Below, piece after piece: positions 62,201 to 64,000 of a DNA stretch of 64,000 bases. Below the pieces are notes generated by a model, which saw nothing but the letters and a program-made list of their open reading frames with translations, was not told where the DNA came from and ran no database searches. The position numbers and the translations under genes are program-made. The stretch is from positions 16,183,501 to 16,247,500 of the forward strand of contig NC_135137.1 of assembly GCF_051014445.1 (NCBI RefSeq), written 5' to 3'. The stretch is from Colletes latitarsis. Taxonomy: Eukaryota > Arthropoda > Insecta > Hymenoptera > Colletidae. The first letter of the stretch is position 1. Each line of letters opens with the position of its first letter.

Positions 62201-64000
62201 GGTTTGGATCACGTAGTAATGTGGGACCACACTGAAACAGTCGATTAAACCTGGTCTCGATCTATATTTTAGAGGATAACGCATGTAAGGTCTGGGTTAG
62301 GTCTGGGATTTGCCCTCTTCAGTCTCATACTTTCGCATTCTTCACATACTTCCTGAACAGATCCTGGGTTTTTTCTGGTTTGGATCATATAGTAGTGTGG
62401 CATCACACTGAAACAGTCGCTTAAACATGGTTTTGATCAATATTATAGAGGATAACTCATGTTAGGTCTGACTTGGGTCTAGGATTTGCCCTCACCAGGC
62501 TCATTCTTTCGTATATTTCTCGTACATGTTGGCCAGATCCTGGGCTCTTTCTGGTTTGGATCACATGATAATGTGGTACCACACTGAAAGAGACCATTAA
62601 ACTTGGTTTCGATCAATATTTTAGAGGTTAACACATGTTAGGTCTATGTTAGGTCTGGGATTTGCACTCATCAGCTCATACTTTCGCATATTTCTCATTC
62701 TTGTTGGCCAGATCCGGAGCTTTTTCTGGTTTGGATCGCGTGGTAATGTGGTATCACACTGAAACAGACCATTAAACCTGGTTTCGATCAATATTTTAGA
62801 GGATAACGCATGTTAGGTCTGGATTAGGTCTGGGATTTGCTCTCATCAGGCTCATACATTCACATTTTCCGCATACTTGTTGGCCAGATCCGGAGCTTTT
62901 TCTGGTTTGGATCGCGTGGTAATGAGGTATCACACTGAAACAGACCATTAAACCTGGTTTCGATAAATATTTTAGAGGTTAACACATGTTAGGTCTATGT
63001 TAGGTCTGGGATTTGCACTCATCAGGCTCATACTTTCGCATATTTCTGATACTTGATGGCCAGATTCTGGGCTTTTTTTGGTTTGGATCACGTAGAAATG
63101 TGGTACCACACTGAAACAGTCCATTAAATCTGGTTTCGATGAATATTTTAGTGGATAACGCATGTTAGGTCTACGTTAGGTCTGGGATTTGCTCTCATCA
63201 GGCTCATACATTCACATTTTCCGCATACTTGTTGGCCAGATCCGGAGCTTTTTCTGGTTTGGATCGCGTGGTAATGAGGTATCACACTGAAACAGACCAT
63301 TAAACCTGGTTTCGATAAATATTTTAGAGGATAACGCATGATAGGTCTGTGTTAGGACTAAGATTTGCCCTCATCAGGCTCATACTTTCGTATATTTCTC
63401 ATTCTTGTCGGCCAGATCCTGGGCTTTCACTGGTTTGGATCACGTAGTAATGTGGTACCACACTGAAAGGGACGATTAAACCTGGTTCCGATCAATATTC
63501 TTGAGGATGACGCATGCTAGGTCTACGTTAGGCCTGGGATTTGCTCCCATCAGACTCATACTTTCGCATATTACTCATACCTGATGGCCAGATACTGGGC
63601 TTTTTCTGGTTTGGATCACATAGTAATGTGGTACCACCCAGAAACAGTCGATTAAACCAGGTTTCGATCAATATTTTAGATGATAACGCATGTTAGGGCT
63701 AGGTTAGGTCTAGGTTTTGCCCTCATCAGGCTCATACTTTCGCATTTTTCGCATTCTTTGTTGACCAGATCCAGGGCTTCTTCTGGTTTGGATCACGTGG
63801 TAATGTGGTACCACACTGAAACAGTCAATTAAACCTAGTCTGGGTCAACATTTCAACGGATAACGCATGTTAGGTCTGGGTTAGGTCTGTGATTTGCCCT
63901 CAAGGGGCTCATACTTTCGCATATTTCTCATACTTGTTTGCCAGATCCTAGGCTTTTTCTGGTATGGATCACGTAGTAATGTGGGACCACACTGAAACAG
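56232..64000. repeat. Right-end mosaic built from repeat-B blocks
   Basis: Only monomers, no gene. Blocks are re-used at fixed offsets: about 56970-57880 matches 59601-60512 (2,631 bp); about 55780-56690 matches 60520-61430 (4,744 bp); 58263-58552 matches 63711-64000 (5,448 bp), with the private CATTTCAACGGATAAC and CCCTCAAGGGGC variants. About 56500-57900 also matches repeat B at 34980-39200 with more differences. The offsets lie near 15, 27 and 31 monomers. Confidence 0.75.
59471..59490. repeat. Monomer with an 11-bp deletion in its TTAGG block
   Basis: Neighbouring copies read GTTAGGTCTATGTTAGGTCTGGG, with two GTTAGGTCT direct repeats 11 bp apart. Here only GTTAGGTCTGGG remains. This is what slippage or recombination between the two short direct repeats would leave. 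Confidence 0.8.

Larger units (their letters stand above)
33316..64000. repeat. Satellite array, domain B (176-bp monomer)
   Basis: The same satellite continues after the insertion in the same orientation, up to the window end. It uses many monomer types that are absent or rare in domain A: TACATTCACATTTTCCG with CCCGGGC, CATCAAGCCCATAC with CTTATTTCTCTTAC, GTCGGCCAGATCCTGGGCTT followed by TCACTGG, and TTATTTCTAGTTTGG. No gene is visible. Domain A and domain B therefore share the monomer but differ in monomer order and in the family of higher-order repeats. Confidence 0.93.

Noticed and set aside
1..64000. CRISPR array
   Set aside because: The direct repeats are whole 176-bp monomers without unique spacers, and no cas genes are present.

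Overview
This window looks like a long satellite-DNA array from an arthropod nuclear genome, broken by a single retrotransposon. About 60.2 kb of the 64 kb is one tandem family with a monomer of about 176 bp, roughly 342 monomers, all in the same orientation. Its landmarks recur every 176 bp, for example GGATAACGCATG near 81, 257 and 433. I see no bacterial-type genes, operons, tRNAs, rRNAs or CRISPR arrays. The host is probably an insect, perhaps a hymenopteran. That guess rests on the R1-clade style of the retrotransposon and on TTAGG-like motifs in the satellite, and it is weak.

Layout. Positions 1-29547 hold left satellite domain A. It contains an 11-monomer tandem duplication (unit 1,933 bp, copies from about 3216 and 5149) and a 38-monomer higher-order repeat (unit exactly 6,688 bp = 38 x 176, copies 11943-18630 and 18631-25318). 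A partial, more diverged copy of the latter lies at about 60-2390. Positions 29548-33302 hold a non-LTR retrotransposon on the minus strand. It has a poly(A) tail, perfect 13-bp target-site duplications, an intact 1,060-residue endonuclease/reverse-transcriptase ORF, a 3' UTR packed with hairpins, and no ORF1. Positions 33316-64000 hold right satellite domain B. Here a long higher-order repeat (copies about 33343-41088 and 41089-48484) is followed by a shorter 21/22-mer pair and a mosaic that shares blocks with it.

How the parts relate. The satellite carries no convincing gene. Its recurrent 63-residue minus-strand ORFs are by-products of the repeat. The only real coding sequence is the retrotransposon polyprotein, which has all expected catalytic residues of an apurinic-type endonuclease and a reverse transcriptase. 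It inserted by target-primed reverse transcription into one monomer subtype. The insertion lies about 40 bp from the left edge of the domain-B higher-order repeat. The points most worth a second look are that position, the ORF2-only structure, the 3' UTR hairpin chain, and the very recent higher-order repeats whose indels fall in monomer register.
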